Source of the DNA: Maribacter algarum (ex Zhang et al. 2020)
GTDB lineage: Bacteria; Bacteroidota; Bacteroidia; Flavobacteriales; Flavobacteriaceae
Length of the DNA: 64,000 nucleotides
Assembly: GCF_005885635.1 (NCBI RefSeq)
Contig: NZ_VATY01000002.1
Location: 62,001 to 126,000, forward strand
Direction: 5' to 3'
Within the stretch, counting starts at the first letter, position 1, and each line of letters starts with the position of its first letter. The notes under the pieces were generated by a model. That model was not told where the DNA came from, did no database searches, and saw only the letters and a program-made list of their open reading frames with translations. Of the stretch, positions 29,737-40,102 are shown piece by piece. The translations under genes were made by a program, and so were the position numbers.

Positions 29737-30324
29737 CTATGAAATTGCTTTGGTGACCAAACCAAGTGTATCTTCTGATAGGTTTAGTTTTAGTGCTGCA
29801 TCCTGACCTTTGTCTGACATTTTCCGCCATGTTTTTTGAAGAATGTCAATAGTTTTTTCTTCCGGATGTTTCGCTGCGAATGGTTCGAAATAATATTCTA
29901 AAAATACCAAGCAGATGACATCCTCCAAAGTTTGGGTTTCTGCGTTCTTTTTTAATTGTTTCTTTTCCAAAAGAAACTGGACCTTCTTGATTACCTCCTC
30001 GGAGTAGCCTACTTCTTCTAAAAGTGAGGTCGCTTTTTTTGCATGGAATTTCTTTAACTCCCGCCGCCATCGTAAATACCCCTCCCGATTCATTTCGTAG
30101 GAATCACGTGCGATTTCCCAGCGACAAATATGTTGACAACGTGCTGTTAGCTGTAAAGCTTCAGAGGCATCTGGGGCAAAGGTGTTCAACTGCTCCGTCA
30201 TTCGTTTAGCGTACAGTAATTCTTTCGGATATGGTTGCCCTTGAAAGGTTTCCGTATGCGGATCTTCTTGATTGGCTGCATCAAAAAGTTGAAATGCCCG
30301 CTGTAATTTATCTGAAGTTGCCAT
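29737..30324 (-). CDS. DUF4202 domain protein
   Basis: A 195-residue soluble protein. QLTARCQHICRWEIARDSYE and YLRWRRELKKFHA are His- and Arg-rich segments I associate with DUF4202. A later LEDVICLVFLEYYF segment is also typical. The first segment recalls HD-type metal-binding proteins, but the enzyme activity is not known. The family is often encoded near nitrate or sulfate assimilation genes, as here, between the sensor kinase and NirD. Confidence 0.78.
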   Translation of the reverse strand: MATSDKLQRAFQLFDAANQEDPHTETFQGQPYPKELLYAKRMTEQLNTFAPDASEALQLTARCQHICRWEIARDSYEMNREGYLRWRRELKKFHAKKATSLLEEVGYSEEVIKKVQFLLEKKQLKKNAETQTLEDVICLVFLEYYFEPFAAKHPEEKTIDILQKTWRKMSDKGQDAALKLNLSEDTLGLVTKAIS

Positions 30325-30345
30325 ACGATTGGAGTTTGGCCAAAG

Positions 30346-30726
30346 CTATTCAGAAAAGCCTACATACACAAAGCCATCTTTTACTTTAACGGGATATGTG
30401 GCAATCGCTTCCAAATCTCCATTTAAGTGTTTTCCTGTTTTTAGGGAGAAGTTATTTTTGTGAAGGGGACAAGCGACTTTGGCCTCCATATTTTCTTCTC
30501 CAATCATCCCCCGAGATAAAACCATTTCCATTTTGTGGGGACAAAGATTTTGACAGGCGTACCAAGTACCTTCTCGGGTAAAATTGAAAATTGCAATTTG
30601 CTTGTTTTTGTATTTGATACAGGCGCCGCCATTTGACGGAAATTTCGAAACACTAGCTGCCTTGAACCAGAACTTTACATCTTCTTCAGTAACGGTTTTA
30701 TATGTGCTTAATCCTAACGTAGTCAT
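30346..30726 (-). CDS. nirD: Nitrite reductase small subunit NirD
   Basis: A 126-residue Rieske-type protein. CPHKMEMVLSRG and CPLHKNNFSL give the CxH and CxxH ligands of a [2Fe-2S] cluster, which not all NirD proteins keep. It is the small subunit of NADH-dependent assimilatory nitrite reductase and lies 48 bp after nirB in the same direction. The gap contains one copy of a short interspersed repeat. Confidence 0.9.
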   Translation of the reverse strand: MTTLGLSTYKTVTEEDVKFWFKAASVSKFPSNGGACIKYKNKQIAIFNFTREGTWYACQNLCPHKMEMVLSRGMIGEENMEAKVACPLHKNNFSLKTGKHLNGDLEAIATYPVKVKDGFVYVGFSE

Positions 30727-30740
30727 TCTTTTGGTTTTTA

Positions 30741-30764
30741 TTTCGTACTTCGTATTTCAACCTT
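30741..30764. repeat. Short interspersed TACGAAGTACGAA-type repeat, copy 1
   Basis: The reverse complement reads AAGGTTGAAATACGAAGTAC and continues GAAA. Related copies occur at 36945-36983 and 40184-40220. All three lie between genes of the nitrate module. Confidence 0.55.
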
Positions 30765-30774
30765 TGTATTTTTA

Positions 30775-33279
30775 TTAGGCCCATTCTTTAGGCATCTTTT
30801 GCTCTCTAAGGGAAACAAACTCAATATTGTCATCCGTTTCCTCGGAGTTCACAAAGTGGGTGTAACGTTCCCGTATTTCGGGAGTTTCTACGGCTTCTTT
30901 CCATTCGCATTTGTACGAGTCTACCAAGGCTTGCATTTCGGCATCGAGTTCCTCGACAATTCCAAGGGAATCATTGATAACCACATTTTGCAAATAGGTA
31001 ATGCCTCCCTCTAATTTTTCCAACCATGGTGCGGTTCGCTGTAAGGGTAGTGCTGTTTTGATATAGAACATTATAAAACGGTCAACATATTTTATGGCGG
31101 TCTCTTTGTCAACTTTTTCAGCAAGCAGTATCGCATGCTTCGGGTTTGCTCCGCCATTTCCACCGACGTATACATTCCAACCGCCCTCTACGGCGATAAA
31201 ACCAAAATCTTTACCTCTGGCTTCGGCACATTCGCGAATACAACCGGATACGCCTCCTTTAAATTTATGCGGTGAACGAATACCTTTGTAACGGTTTTCG
31301 ATTTCGACAGCAAAGCTTACACTTTCATCCATTCCGTAGCGGCACCAAGTGGAGCCAACACAACTTTTGACGGTACGAAGGGATTTTCCATATGCCTGTC
31401 CGGTTTCAAAACCTTCTTTGATGAGTTCTTCCCAAATTAGGGGAAGCTCATGTAACTTTGCGCCGAACATATCAATACGTTGGCCACCCGTAATTTTGGT
31501 ATATAAATCATATTTCTGGGCGATTCTACCCATCGCCATAAGTTGTTTGGGTGTGATTTCTCCGCCAGCAACTCGTGGTACAACAGAATACGTTCCATTA
31601 CGCTGTATATTCGCTAGGTAGCGGTCATTGGTATCTTGAATGGTATTTTGCTTATTCGCCGTCTCATTGTAAATACTGGCAAAAATTGCTGCCACGGCAG
31701 GTTTACAAACTTCGCAACCATGTCCCGTTCCTACCGTGTCCAGCAATTCATCATAATCTTGAACACCTCTTAATTTTACAATATCAAAAAGTTCTTGGCG
31801 TGAATATTCGAAATGCTCACAAATCTGGACTTTTACCGTTTTTCCTAGAGTTTTTAAACTCTCAGTAATCAGGTCTGAAACCATAGGTTTGCAACCTCCG
31901 CATCCAGTGGCTGCTTTAGTAGCTTGGGCAACGGACTTTAAATTCTCATTGCCGTCTTCTAAAACGGAACAACAAATAGCTCCTTTGGTAACCGCTTCGC
32001 AGGAACATACGACTGCCGTATCCGGTAAATCCATGGCACTTCCGAAGGATACGCCTCCTTCGCCTCGACCTCCAATAATGAGTGCTTCTGGATTTTCAGG
32101 CAAAGGCATCTCATTCTGATACATTTGAAGCAACATATTATAATCATCGGCTTCCCCTACCAAAATACCTCCCAATAGTTTTTTGCCGTCATGAGAGACA
32201 TTAATCCGTTTGTACAGACTTTCGGTTTTGTTTTCAAATATGATGGAATGCCCTTTATCTGATGGCATAAATGGTGTTCCAAAACTAGCGACGTCAACAC
32301 CGATTAATTTTAGCTTGGTTGACATATCTATTTCAGCGGCCATTTTGGTTTCTTCCTTTCCAAGAATTTGGTCCACGGCAACCTGCGCCATTTCATATCC
32401 GGGAGCGACCAAACCATAAATCATTTGATTATATAGTGCTACCTCCCCAATGGCGACAATATTAGGGTCTGAGGTTTCCATTTTGTTGTTGACGACAATA
32501 CCACCACGTGTGCCCATATCTAGCCCCGCACTTTTCCCCAATTCGTCACGCGGACGGATTCCTGCAGAAATAACCAACATATCCACATCTAAAGTATCGT
32601 CTTCACCGAATTCCATTCCGGTGATTTTGCCATTTCCTAGAATCTGGTTGGTAGCTTTGCTCAAGTGAATATTGATACCCATCGATTCCAATTTCACTTG
32701 TAGCACTTTACTACTTCTACTATCCAATTGACGCGGCATTAGTTTTGGGGCAAACTCTACTACGTGGGGTTCGAGACCCATGTCCATGACCGCCTTAGCA
32801 GCTTCCAAGCCTAAAAGTCCGCCACCAAGAATGGCAGCTTTGCCACCTTTGACAGTGTTTGCATAGGCTAAAGTCTCTTCCAAATCTTCAATGGTACGGT
32901 ATACAAAAACGCCTTTCTTTTCTACACCACGTATGGGCGGTACAAAAGGAACGGACCCTGTAGCCAATACCAAATGGTCATACGAAAAGGTTCTGTTTTT
33001 TGAAGTGGAAATTGTTTTAGTGGCTCTATTGATTTCAGAAACGCGTTCGTTGGTATAGAGTTCAATGGTATTCTCTTGATACCAGCTTCTGGGTGCCAAA
33101 CTTAAACGCTCGGCATCACCATCTTCAAAAAATTCACTGAGGTGAACGCGGTCATAGGCGACTCGTGGTTCTTCGCCGAAAACGATGAGCTTGTATTTTT
33201 TGGTATCTGCTTGTGCTACAAATTTCTCACAGAATTTATAACCTACCATCCCGTTTCCAACGACTATAATAGTTTGCAT
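30775..33279 (-). CDS. nirB: Assimilatory nitrite reductase large subunit NirB
   Basis: The start is taken at the ATG at 33279 (MQTIIVVGNGMVGYKF); the longer frame begins with TTG inside the promoter. The 834-residue protein has an N-terminal FAD/NAD(P)H domain with GNGMVG and GGGLLGLEAA. Two BFD-like [2Fe-2S] segments follow (CSCEAV with GCGGCKP, and GHGCEVCKP). The C-terminal sulfite/nitrite reductase half-domains carry CVGSTWC and CIREC, the ligands to the [4Fe-4S]-siroheme centre. It reduces nitrite to ammonium with NAD(P)H in the cytoplasm. Confidence 0.96.
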   Translation of the reverse strand: MQTIIVVGNGMVGYKFCEKFVAQADTKKYKLIVFGEEPRVAYDRVHLSEFFEDGDAERLSLAPRSWYQENTIELYTNERVSEINRATKTISTSKNRTFSYDHLVLATGSVPFVPPIRGVEKKGVFVYRTIEDLEETLAYANTVKGGKAAILGGGLLGLEAAKAVMDMGLEPHVVEFAPKLMPRQLDSRSSKVLQVKLESMGINIHLSKATNQILGNGKITGMEFGEDDTLDVDMLVISAGIRPRDELGKSAGLDMGTRGGIVVNNKMETSDPNIVAIGEVALYNQMIYGLVAPGYEMAQVAVDQILGKEETKMAAEIDMSTKLKLIGVDVASFGTPFMPSDKGHSIIFENKTESLYKRINVSHDGKKLLGGILVGEADDYNMLLQMYQNEMPLPENPEALIIGGRGEGGVSFGSAMDLPDTAVVCSCEAVTKGAICCSVLEDGNENLKSVAQATKAATGCGGCKPMVSDLITESLKTLGKTVKVQICEHFEYSRQELFDIVKLRGVQDYDELLDTVGTGHGCEVCKPAVAAIFASIYNETANKQNTIQDTNDRYLANIQRNGTYSVVPRVAGGEITPKQLMAMGRIAQKYDLYTKITGGQRIDMFGAKLHELPLIWEELIKEGFETGQAYGKSLRTVKSCVGSTWCRYGMDESVSFAVEIENRYKGIRSPHKFKGGVSGCIRECAEARGKDFGFIAVEGGWNVYVGGNGGANPKHAILLAEKVDKETAIKYVDRFIMFYIKTALPLQRTAPWLEKLEGGITYLQNVVINDSLGIVEELDAEMQALVDSYKCEWKEAVETPEIRERYTHFVNSEETDDNIEFVSLREQKMPKEWA

Positions 33280-33297
33280 GTGCTTCGATTTAAAAAT

Positions 33298-33305
33298 CAA
33301 AATTA
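33298..33305 (-). promoter_or_regulatory. -7 promoter element of nirB
   Basis: On the reverse strand TAATTTTG matches TAnnTTTG, 18 bp before the chosen nirB start. A TACGTA box at 33314-33319 lies 8 bp upstream of it. Confidence 0.55.
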
Positions 33306-33313
33306 AGTATAAA

Positions 33314-33352
33314 TACGTATTTTTAATATAATTATATGAAAAAAAATACGTA
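33314..33352. promoter_or_regulatory. Two TACGTA boxes between nirB and cobA
   Basis: TACGTA occurs at 33314-33319 (inside AAATACGTATTT, a 12-bp palindrome) and at 33347-33352, 33 bp apart, close to three helical turns. They sit in the divergent promoter region shared by nirB and the uroporphyrinogen methyltransferase gene. The same box recurs at the other nitrate promoters. Confidence 0.55.
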
Positions 33353-33388
33353 CTCTTGTTATGGATTTGATAATCTAATTCAAAAATT

Positions 33389-34171
33389 ATGTCAAGTATG
33401 AAAGCGGATAAAAGACTAAAAGTCAGTTTGGTTGGTGCAGGGCCTGGAAGCGAAGACCTTATAACTGTTAGAGGTTTAAGATTATTAAAATCTGCCGATG
33501 TAATACTTTACGATGCTCTGGTAAGTAAGGAACTGCTTTCACAAGTTGATGATTCCATACCGAAAATATACGTAGGAAAACGTTGTACTCAGCATTCCTT
33601 TAAACAAAATGATATCAATATCTTAATTGTGGAAAATGCCTTCAAATATGGACACCTGGTTCGCCTAAAAGGAGGAGACCCTTTTGTCTTCGGAAGAGCG
33701 CATGAAGAGATTGAGTATGTAGAATCTTTTGGAATTCCTGTATCAGTAGTACCAGGAATATCCAGTGCATTATCCGTTCCGGCTAGTCAAGGAATACCGA
33801 TGACCCGTCGTGGTGTAAGCAGTAGTTTTTGGGTAATGACTGCCACGAAAAGGGATGGTTCTTTTTCCGAAGATTTGAAATATGCTTCACAGTCGTCTGC
33901 TACGATGGTTGTTTTAATGGGTGTTCGAAAATTACAAGAAATTGCTGATGAGGTAAGTAAATACAGGAGTTTTGAAACACCTATTGCTGTAATTCAAAAT
34001 GGCACTTTACAAAACGAATGTTGTGCCGTTTCTACCTTAGGTGCTATAGATATGTATAGTAATACCATTGACATTTCTAAACCGGGTATTATCGTTATCG
34101 GCAATGTTGTGGCCGAGCATCCTTCCTTTTTTGAAGAAGAAGTGCAGCGCGTACTTCATTCTAGTTTATAG
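33389..34171 (+). CDS. cobA: Uroporphyrinogen-III C-methyltransferase
   Basis: A 260-residue tetrapyrrole methylase. VGAGPGSEDLITVRG is the N-terminal SAM-binding signature, RLKGGDPFVFGRA is the second signature, and VVPGISSALSVPASQGIPMTRRG is the active-site region. It converts uroporphyrinogen III to precorrin-2 for siroheme. It is transcribed divergently from nirB, with TACGTA boxes in the shared region. Confidence 0.95.
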   Translation: MSSMKADKRLKVSLVGAGPGSEDLITVRGLRLLKSADVILYDALVSKELLSQVDDSIPKIYVGKRCTQHSFKQNDINILIVENAFKYGHLVRLKGGDPFVFGRAHEEIEYVESFGIPVSVVPGISSALSVPASQGIPMTRRGVSSSFWVMTATKRDGSFSEDLKYASQSSATMVVLMGVRKLQEIADEVSKYRSFETPIAVIQNGTLQNECCAVSTLGAIDMYSNTIDISKPGIIVIGNVVAEHPSFFEEEVQRVLHSSL

Positions 34172-34304
34172 GTATACCTTATTATATAGGACTAGGTAAC
34201 TCATCCTTTTTCCTTATTACAATTTTTTGAATTCTTCAATTTCAGTATCTCTTTTTTCACAATTCTCAATTTTCGGAGAACACTTTATTCCATCCTCATA
34301 AAAA

Positions 34305-34368
34305 TACGTATATAGGTCGATAATAAGTGTTGAGAATACGTATAAATACGTATTAGTACGTATTTTTG
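34305..34368 (+). promoter_or_regulatory. nrtA promoter with four TACGTA boxes, three phased at 10 bp
   Basis: TACGTA occurs at 34305, 34337, 34347 and 34357. The last three start exactly 10 bp apart, on one face of the helix. TATTTTTG at 34361-34368 matches the -7 element and overlaps the last box. The start codon of the nitrate-binding protein lies 41 bp after the element. A regulator bound here as an array would act directly on the promoter. Confidence 0.6.
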
Positions 34369-34409
34369 AATCGTCGAGAAGATGTATAACTAAATAAATC
34401 GTGTTGAAT

Positions 34410-35807
34410 ATGAAATCAATTTTGAAAAAATCCTTCTTTCTATCGGTAGCATTGCTAATGGTAGCCTGTGGAGGAAAGGAAGCAAAAAAAGAAACTGCTC
34501 AAGCAGCAACGGAGGCAGTTACTTCTAAAACAAAACAATTGGATATTGAAAAACCACAACTCACTTTCGGTTTTATCAAATTAACGGATATGGCGCCGTT
34601 GGCCATTGCGAAAGAAAAAGGCTTTTTTGAGGATGAAGGACTTTTTGTTTCCGTGGAAGCGCAGTCGAATTGGAAGAATGTATTGGACCGGGTGATTGAC
34701 GGACAATTGGATGGTTCGCACATGTTGGCCGGACAGCCGATAGCAGCAGGGGCAGGTTTCGGAAGACAAGCACAATTAGTTACTCCTTTCTCTATGGATT
34801 TAAACGGAAACGGCATCACAGTTTCCAACGATGTTTGGTCTAAAATGAAACCGAATGTTCCCAAAGGGGAAGATGGTAAACCAATTCATCCTATTAAAGC
34901 GGATGCTTTAAAACCTGTAATCACTGATTACAAGAATAGCGGTAAGCCTTTTAAAATGGGAATGGTATTTCCTGTTTCAACACACAACTACGAAATACGC
35001 TATTGGTTAGCTGCGGCTGGAATTCACCCTGGTATGTACACCGCTGATAATGTACAAGGACAAATCGATGCCGAGGTTTTACTTTCAGTTACACCTCCAC
35101 CTCAGATGCCAGCTACCTTGGAATCTGGAACTATCTACGGGTATTGTGTAGGTGAGCCTTGGAACCAACAAGCCGTATTTAAAGGGATTGGTGTTCCCGT
35201 AACTACGAACTATGATATCTGGAAAAATAATCCAGAGAAAGTTTTCGTGATGACTAAGAAGTTTGTTGATGACAATCCGAACACGGCGATTGCGGTTACC
35301 AAAGCTTTGATTCGTGCGGGTAAATGGTTGGATGAGCCTACGAATAGAGCAGAGGCAGTAAAGATTCTTTCTATGTCTCAATATGTTGGTGCTCCTGAAG
35401 AAGTATTGGCAAACTCCATGACAGGAACTTTTGAATTCGAAAAAGGTGATAAGCGTGAGATGCCTGATTTCAATGTTTTCTATAAGTACAATGCCACCTA
35501 TCCTTTCTACTCTGACGGTATTTGGTTTTTGACGCAGATGCGGAGATGGGGGCAAATTCCTGAGACAAAAACAGCAGCTTGGTACGGTGAAACCATTAAA
35601 GACATTTATCGCCCAGATATCTGGAAAAAAGCGGCAGACTTATTAGTGGCCGAGGGGCAGATTCCTGCAACCGATATTCCGGCGACAGATGGGTACAAGC
35701 CTGCCACAGCAGATTTTATCGACGGCACGACCTATGATGCGAAAGACCCTATTGGATATATCAATAGTTTTTCCATAGGAAATAAAGACGATAAAGACAT
35801 CCAGTAA
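34410..35807 (+). CDS. nrtA: Nitrate ABC transporter substrate-binding lipoprotein, NrtA/CmpA family
   Basis: The start is the ATG at 34410; a GTG 9 bp upstream is less likely. The 465-residue protein has a lipoprotein signal (LLMVAC). The mature domain begins [27 protein letters not shown], the classic start of NrtA/CmpA/SsuA binding proteins. [11 protein letters not shown] and [17 protein letters not shown] match the nitrate-family ligand loops. It captures nitrate, possibly nitrite or cyanate, in the periplasm for the permease encoded next. Confidence 0.92.
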   Translation: MKSILKKSFFLSVALLMVACGGKEAKKETAQAATEAVTSKTKQLDIEKPQLTFGFIKLTDMAPLAIAKEKGFFEDEGLFVSVEAQSNWKNVLDRVIDGQLDGSHMLAGQPIAAGAGFGRQAQLVTPFSMDLNGNGITVSNDVWSKMKPNVPKGEDGKPIHPIKADALKPVITDYKNSGKPFKMGMVFPVSTHNYEIRYWLAAAGIHPGMYTADNVQGQIDAEVLLSVTPPPQMPATLESGTIYGYCVGEPWNQQAVFKGIGVPVTTNYDIWKNNPEKVFVMTKKFVDDNPNTAIAVTKALIRAGKWLDEPTNRAEAVKILSMSQYVGAPEEVLANSMTGTFEFEKGDKREMPDFNVFYKYNATYPFYSDGIWFLTQMRRWGQIPETKTAAWYGETIKDIYRPDIWKKAADLLVAEGQIPATDIPATDGYKPATADFIDGTTYDAKDPIGYINSFSIGNKDDKDIQ

Positions 35808-35838
35808 ACAAATCGAAATCGAAGCAAAGACAAGTAGC

Positions 35839-36939
35839 ATGGATCAAGAAATCATATTAAAAAAAGAAGGGCAGGGGCTTGCATTTTTAAAGCCCTTGGT
35901 AGCAAAGTTTACCTCGAAGTTTCAGAAGGGAGATATCATCTCCTCCTTAAAGAAAACAGGAATCACCATAGTCTCTATACTATTGTTTTTAGGCTTATGG
36001 CACTTAGGCTCGAAAGCCCTTTACAATAAAGAAGCGGCGTATAAGATTGAAAAGGCACTAACCGAGCAAGGGCAGGCAGCTGCAGATGCAGAACGCGCTT
36101 GTATCGCATCAGGTGACAGTAGCTGTCAACCGAATACGCTGCCTTCTCCAGCTCAAGTATGGAGTTCATTACAATCGTTGATTGCGGACCATAAGGTAAT
36201 TACTGCGGACAAGGCGGCATTTGTTGAAAAGATGGCGGAAACGAATGCTAAACTGGTGGCCGAAGGTAAAGATGCGATTGTCTATACGGGTCGTGCCTCG
36301 TTTGTAGATATTGTTTTAACAAGTATCAAAACGGTGTTCGCTGGCTTTCTATTGGCACTTCTAATTGCCGTACCTATCGGAATTATTATCGGTTTGAGTC
36401 CGTCATTGCGGAGTGCTTTCAACTGGTTTATTCAAGTTTTTAAACCAGTATCCCCAGTAGTTTGGTACCTGTTGGTTTTTATGATTGTAAAGACCTTGTA
36501 TATCGGTGATAGTTCTGATAATGCTTTTGTTATCTCCTTTATTAGTGTAGGTCTTTGTGCTATGTGGGCGACGCTTGTCAATACAGCTATGGGTGTTTCC
36601 TCTGTTGACAAAGATTATATCAACGTGGCCAAAGTATTAAAACTGGGCACTTTTCAAAAGGTGTTTAAAGTGATTTTACCTTCTTCTCTGCCTTTGATTT
36701 TTACAGGACTGCGAATTACCCTTTCGGTAGCTTGGATGGTATTGATTGCGATTGAACTTTTGGCACAGAGTCAAGGATTAGGACTCTTTGTTTGGGAGGA
36801 ATTCCAAAACGGAGCAAATGATTCCAACGCTAAGATTATCGTGGCAATGTTCATCATTGGTATCATTGGTTTCCTGTTGGATAGACTGATGCTAACCGTG
36901 CAGAATATGGTATCCTTCAATAAAAACGAAGGAGTTTAG
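35839..36939 (+). CDS. nrtB: Nitrate ABC transporter permease
   Basis: A 366-residue inner-membrane protein. TM1 is near residues 42-62. A loop of about 100 residues, probably periplasmic and longer than usual, follows. Five or so further helices come next, with the EAA-type cytoplasmic loop around KVFKVILPSSLPLIFTGLRI. It pairs with the substrate-binding protein and the two ATPases in a single operon; the order matches cyanobacterial nrtABCD. Confidence 0.9.
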   Translation: MDQEIILKKEGQGLAFLKPLVAKFTSKFQKGDIISSLKKTGITIVSILLFLGLWHLGSKALYNKEAAYKIEKALTEQGQAAADAERACIASGDSSCQPNTLPSPAQVWSSLQSLIADHKVITADKAAFVEKMAETNAKLVAEGKDAIVYTGRASFVDIVLTSIKTVFAGFLLALLIAVPIGIIIGLSPSLRSAFNWFIQVFKPVSPVVWYLLVFMIVKTLYIGDSSDNAFVISFISVGLCAMWATLVNTAMGVSSVDKDYINVAKVLKLGTFQKVFKVILPSSLPLIFTGLRITLSVAWMVLIAIELLAQSQGLGLFVWEEFQNGANDSNAKIIVAMFIIGIIGFLLDRLMLTVQNMVSFNKNEGV

Positions 36940-36944
36940 GAAAG

Positions 36945-36983
36945 AAGTACGAGGTACGAATTACGAAGTAAGAGGTTGAAATA
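36945..36983. repeat. Short interspersed TACGAAGTACGAA-type repeat, copy 2
   Basis: Here the repeat begins AAGTACGAGGTACGAATTAC and ends GAGGTTGAAATAC. The end matches copy 1 over GGTTGAAATAC. It separates the permease and ATPase genes inside the operon. Confidence 0.55.
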
Positions 36984-37020
36984 CTTAAAATTCAGCACTT
37001 ATAACTTATAACTAAAAAAG

Positions 37021-37860
37021 ATGGCATACTTAGAACTAAATAACATCTATAAAACCTATGGAGAAGGAGAAAATGCAACTGAGGTACTTTCAGACATCAA
37101 TCTCTCCATAGAAGAAGGAGAATTCGTTGCCATCGTCGGCTTTACCGGAAGTGGAAAAACAACTTTGGTAAACCTAATTAACGGACTCTTAAAACCAACC
37201 AGCGGGAAGGTTTTGTTCAAAGGAGAACCTGTGGTGGATACGAGTCATGAAAGAGGTGTGATTTTTCAAAACTACTCTTTGTTGCCTTGGTTAAACGTTG
37301 GACAGAACGTCTATATGGCGGTCAAAGAAGCCTTTCCAAAAGAAAGTAAAGCGGTATTGAAGCAGCGGGTGAATGAGTATGTCGATATGGTAAGCTTAAC
37401 ACCAGCGATTAACAAAAGACCAAAAGAATTGTCCGGAGGGATGCGTCAGCGTGTAGCTGTAGCCAGAGCCTTAGCGATGAATCCTGAGATGATAATTATG
37501 GATGAACCTTTGGGAGCTTTGGATGCCTTAACTAGGGGGAATCTTCAAGACGAGATCTTGAATATCTGGAGTAAAGACAAGCGTACCGCTTTGTTGATTA
37601 CCAATGATGTAGATGAGGCTATTTATATGGCGGATAGAGTAATTCCTTTAAAGCCAGGGCCAAATGCAACTTTGGGTCCTGAGTTTAAAATTGACATTGA
37701 CCGTCCAAGAGATAAGACGGCTTTGAATGACAATCCGAATTACAAGAAAACTAGAAATGCAATAATCGAATATCTGATGGATATCGGAGCTGAACGGAAA
37801 TCTGTTTCTACTGAGGAATATGAACTTCCAGAGATTGCACCGAAAAGCTTTGTAGCCTAA
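37021..37860 (+). CDS. nrtC: Nitrate ABC transporter ATPase 1
   Basis: A 279-residue ABC ATPase. Walker A is [10 protein letters not shown], the signature is LSGGMRQR and Walker B is MIIMDEP. The H-loop position reads [10 protein letters not shown], with Asn instead of the usual His. It lacks the solute-binding domain fused to cyanobacterial NrtC. The second ATPase starts 11 bp downstream, so the pump probably uses a heterodimer. Confidence 0.88.
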   Translation: MAYLELNNIYKTYGEGENATEVLSDINLSIEEGEFVAIVGFTGSGKTTLVNLINGLLKPTSGKVLFKGEPVVDTSHERGVIFQNYSLLPWLNVGQNVYMAVKEAFPKESKAVLKQRVNEYVDMVSLTPAINKRPKELSGGMRQRVAVARALAMNPEMIIMDEPLGALDALTRGNLQDEILNIWSKDKRTALLITNDVDEAIYMADRVIPLKPGPNATLGPEFKIDIDRPRDKTALNDNPNYKKTRNAIIEYLMDIGAERKSVSTEEYELPEIAPKSFVA

Positions 37861-37871
37861 AAAAGGAAATC

Positions 37872-38693
37872 ATGAGTACAGCAACCATAGCACAATCAAC
37901 AACTGAAAACGGAATCGTATTTCCATCAAAAGTAATGTTGGATTTGTCAAAATTGAAAAAGGTCTACCCAACACCAAAAGGAGATTATGTGGTGTTGGAA
38001 GATTTGAACCTTCAAATTATGAAAGAGGAATTCGTAACCATTATTGGTCATTCTGGTTGCGGCAAAACCACGATGCTTTCTATGATTGCGGGATTGAATC
38101 CGATTTCGGGTGGAAATATTGCGGTTTTGGGAAATCCTGTAAAAGGTCCCGGCCCGGATAGGGGAGTGATTTTTCAATCCCCCAGTTTAATGCCTTGGAT
38201 GACCGCTTTGGAAAATGTTTTGTTAGGCGTTAACCAAGTATTTCCACATGCTACAAAATCCCAACGGAAAGATATCGCCAAATACTATTTACACAAAGTA
38301 GGCCTTGATGGCGCCTTTAATAAAAAAGCTATGGAACTATCGCAGGGCATGCAACAACGTGTTGGTATTGCCAGAGCCTTTGCGATTAAACCAAAAGTAT
38401 TGTTACTCGATGAACCTTTCGGAATGTTGGATTCGCTGACCCGTGGAGAGCTACAAGATATTCTGATTGAAATCTGGAACAAAGAAAAAATTACCGCCGT
38501 AATGATTACCCACGATGTTGATGAAGCTATTTTCTTAGCTGACCGTGTTGTAATGATGACTAGTGGACCAAGAGCGAAAATCGGAGATATTCTAGACATC
38601 GAATTTGAACGCCCTCGGACCCGAAAATCAGTATTGGAACATGACGATTATTACACCTACAGAAAACACTTGATTGACTTTTTAGAACATTAA
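37872..38693 (+). CDS. nrtD: Nitrate ABC transporter ATPase 2
   Basis: A 273-residue ABC ATPase. Walker A is [10 protein letters not shown], the signature is LSQGMQQR, Walker B is VLLLDEP and the H-loop is [10 protein letters not shown]. The catalytic His is kept here but not in the partner ATPase, so the two ATP sites are probably unequal. Confidence 0.88.
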   Translation: MSTATIAQSTTENGIVFPSKVMLDLSKLKKVYPTPKGDYVVLEDLNLQIMKEEFVTIIGHSGCGKTTMLSMIAGLNPISGGNIAVLGNPVKGPGPDRGVIFQSPSLMPWMTALENVLLGVNQVFPHATKSQRKDIAKYYLHKVGLDGAFNKKAMELSQGMQQRVGIARAFAIKPKVLLLDEPFGMLDSLTRGELQDILIEIWNKEKITAVMITHDVDEAIFLADRVVMMTSGPRAKIGDILDIEFERPRTRKSVLEHDDYYTYRKHLIDFLEH

Positions 38694-38729
38694 ACCTTAA
38701 AACAAACTCATTTTATTAAAAACTGGATT

Positions 38730-40031
38730 ATGAAAAAACAACACTTTATAGTTGTCATGGCATTGCTATGCTCGACATTAAGCTTCGCACAATTTATCCT
38801 TGATGGAGAATTCAAACCTCGAACTGAATATCGAAATGGTTTTGGGAGTATCATTCCCGATGAGGCAGACCCTGGTTTTGCTATTGCTACGCGTTTGCGA
38901 TTGAATGCGAGTTACCAATTTGATTCCTTCAAATTTTACATGAGTCTACAGGATGTGATGGTTTGGGGGGAGAACAGGCAAATCAAGCCTGAGGATAGTA
39001 ACAATTCCTTTTCCGTATTTCAAGCTTGGGCAGATATCAAATTAGGGGAAGGTTTTTCTACCAAGTTGGGGCGTCAACAGTTAGCGTATGATGACCAGCG
39101 TATTTTAGGAGGATTAGATTGGGCCATGCAAGCACGTAACCATGATGCAGGATTGTTGAAGTATAAAAAGGGAGGTTTTATGATGGATGCAGCCTTTGCT
39201 TTCAACCAAGATTTTAGCGGAACCACTGGAAACCCAAGCGGATTCCAATCGGTAGGAACAGCGTATAACACCGCAGGTTTCTTTTCGTATAAAACAATGC
39301 AAATGTTATATCTAAAGCAAAAATGGGAAACCTTCTCAGTAAGTGCTTTGTTGATGAACAACGGCTTTCAGAATTTTACAGGTGACCCAGCGGTTGCTGA
39401 CGGATTAAGCAATCTATTGACCGTAGGAACACATTTGAATTATAAAAAGGGAAGCTTCGGAGCCGCTTTTAACGGCTATCTCCAAAGTGGCGAACGTCAA
39501 AATAGTCTTGATGTGAGTGGTGCTTATTTATTAGGATTAGACTTTAGTTACAAAGTTTCCAAAGGAGTTACGCTTGGTCTTGGCGCAGAAATCATAAGTG
39601 GTAACGATGCCAGTACAGCGGACCAAACGGAGGCCTTTTTTCCACTCTACGGCACTAACCACAAGTTCAACGGATTTATGGATTACTTCTACGTAGGCAA
39701 CCACGCGAATTCTGTGGGACTAACGGACATTCACGCCAGTGCAAAATTTGCCTTAGGAAAAACTTCAAGCCTGTTGGTTAAAGTCCTGAATTTTAGTGGA
39801 GAACAAGAATTGGCCAGCGGAGAAAAGTCCTTAGGAACAGAGGTAGACGTAGTATTCGCCAAAAAATTTAAAGGCTACGGTTTAGCCATCGGCTATTCCC
39901 AAATGTTCGCTAGCGAAGGTATGTATGAATTAAAAGGCGTGACAGAAGCCGATGCCGCAGGAAGCCAAAACTGGGCTTGGGTGCAACTCACTATGAAGCC
40001 AAAATTTCTAAACACCGCTCCAAAAGACTAA
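38730..40031 (+). CDS. Outer-membrane beta-barrel porin, alginate-export-like family
   Basis: A 433-residue protein with a signal peptide ending LSFAQ and many alternating amphipathic strands (for example FSTKLGRQQLAYDDQRILGGLDWAMQ and a final aromatic strand). FKPRTEYRNGFG and the RQQLAYDDQR stretch are typical of the alginate_exp family. Its place in the nitrate transporter operon suggests an outer-membrane channel for nitrate or nitrite. That function is inferred. Confidence 0.78.
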   Translation: MKKQHFIVVMALLCSTLSFAQFILDGEFKPRTEYRNGFGSIIPDEADPGFAIATRLRLNASYQFDSFKFYMSLQDVMVWGENRQIKPEDSNNSFSVFQAWADIKLGEGFSTKLGRQQLAYDDQRILGGLDWAMQARNHDAGLLKYKKGGFMMDAAFAFNQDFSGTTGNPSGFQSVGTAYNTAGFFSYKTMQMLYLKQKWETFSVSALLMNNGFQNFTGDPAVADGLSNLLTVGTHLNYKKGSFGAAFNGYLQSGERQNSLDVSGAYLLGLDFSYKVSKGVTLGLGAEIISGNDASTADQTEAFFPLYGTNHKFNGFMDYFYVGNHANSVGLTDIHASAKFALGKTSSLLVKVLNFSGEQELASGEKSLGTEVDVVFAKKFKGYGLAIGYSQMFASEGMYELKGVTEADAAGSQNWAWVQLTMKPKFLNTAPKD

Positions 40032-40102
40032 GATAATATTAGTGCTTTGCTTCGATTGGCTATCATGACCCGTGGGGGTTGTGGTAGCTTTTTTATTCAT
40101 GG

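Noticed and set aside
34172-34300. A possible riboswitch upstream of the nitrate-binding protein gene.
   Set aside because: No conserved riboswitch core was recognised, and the region is A/T rich with only the TACGTA boxes standing out.
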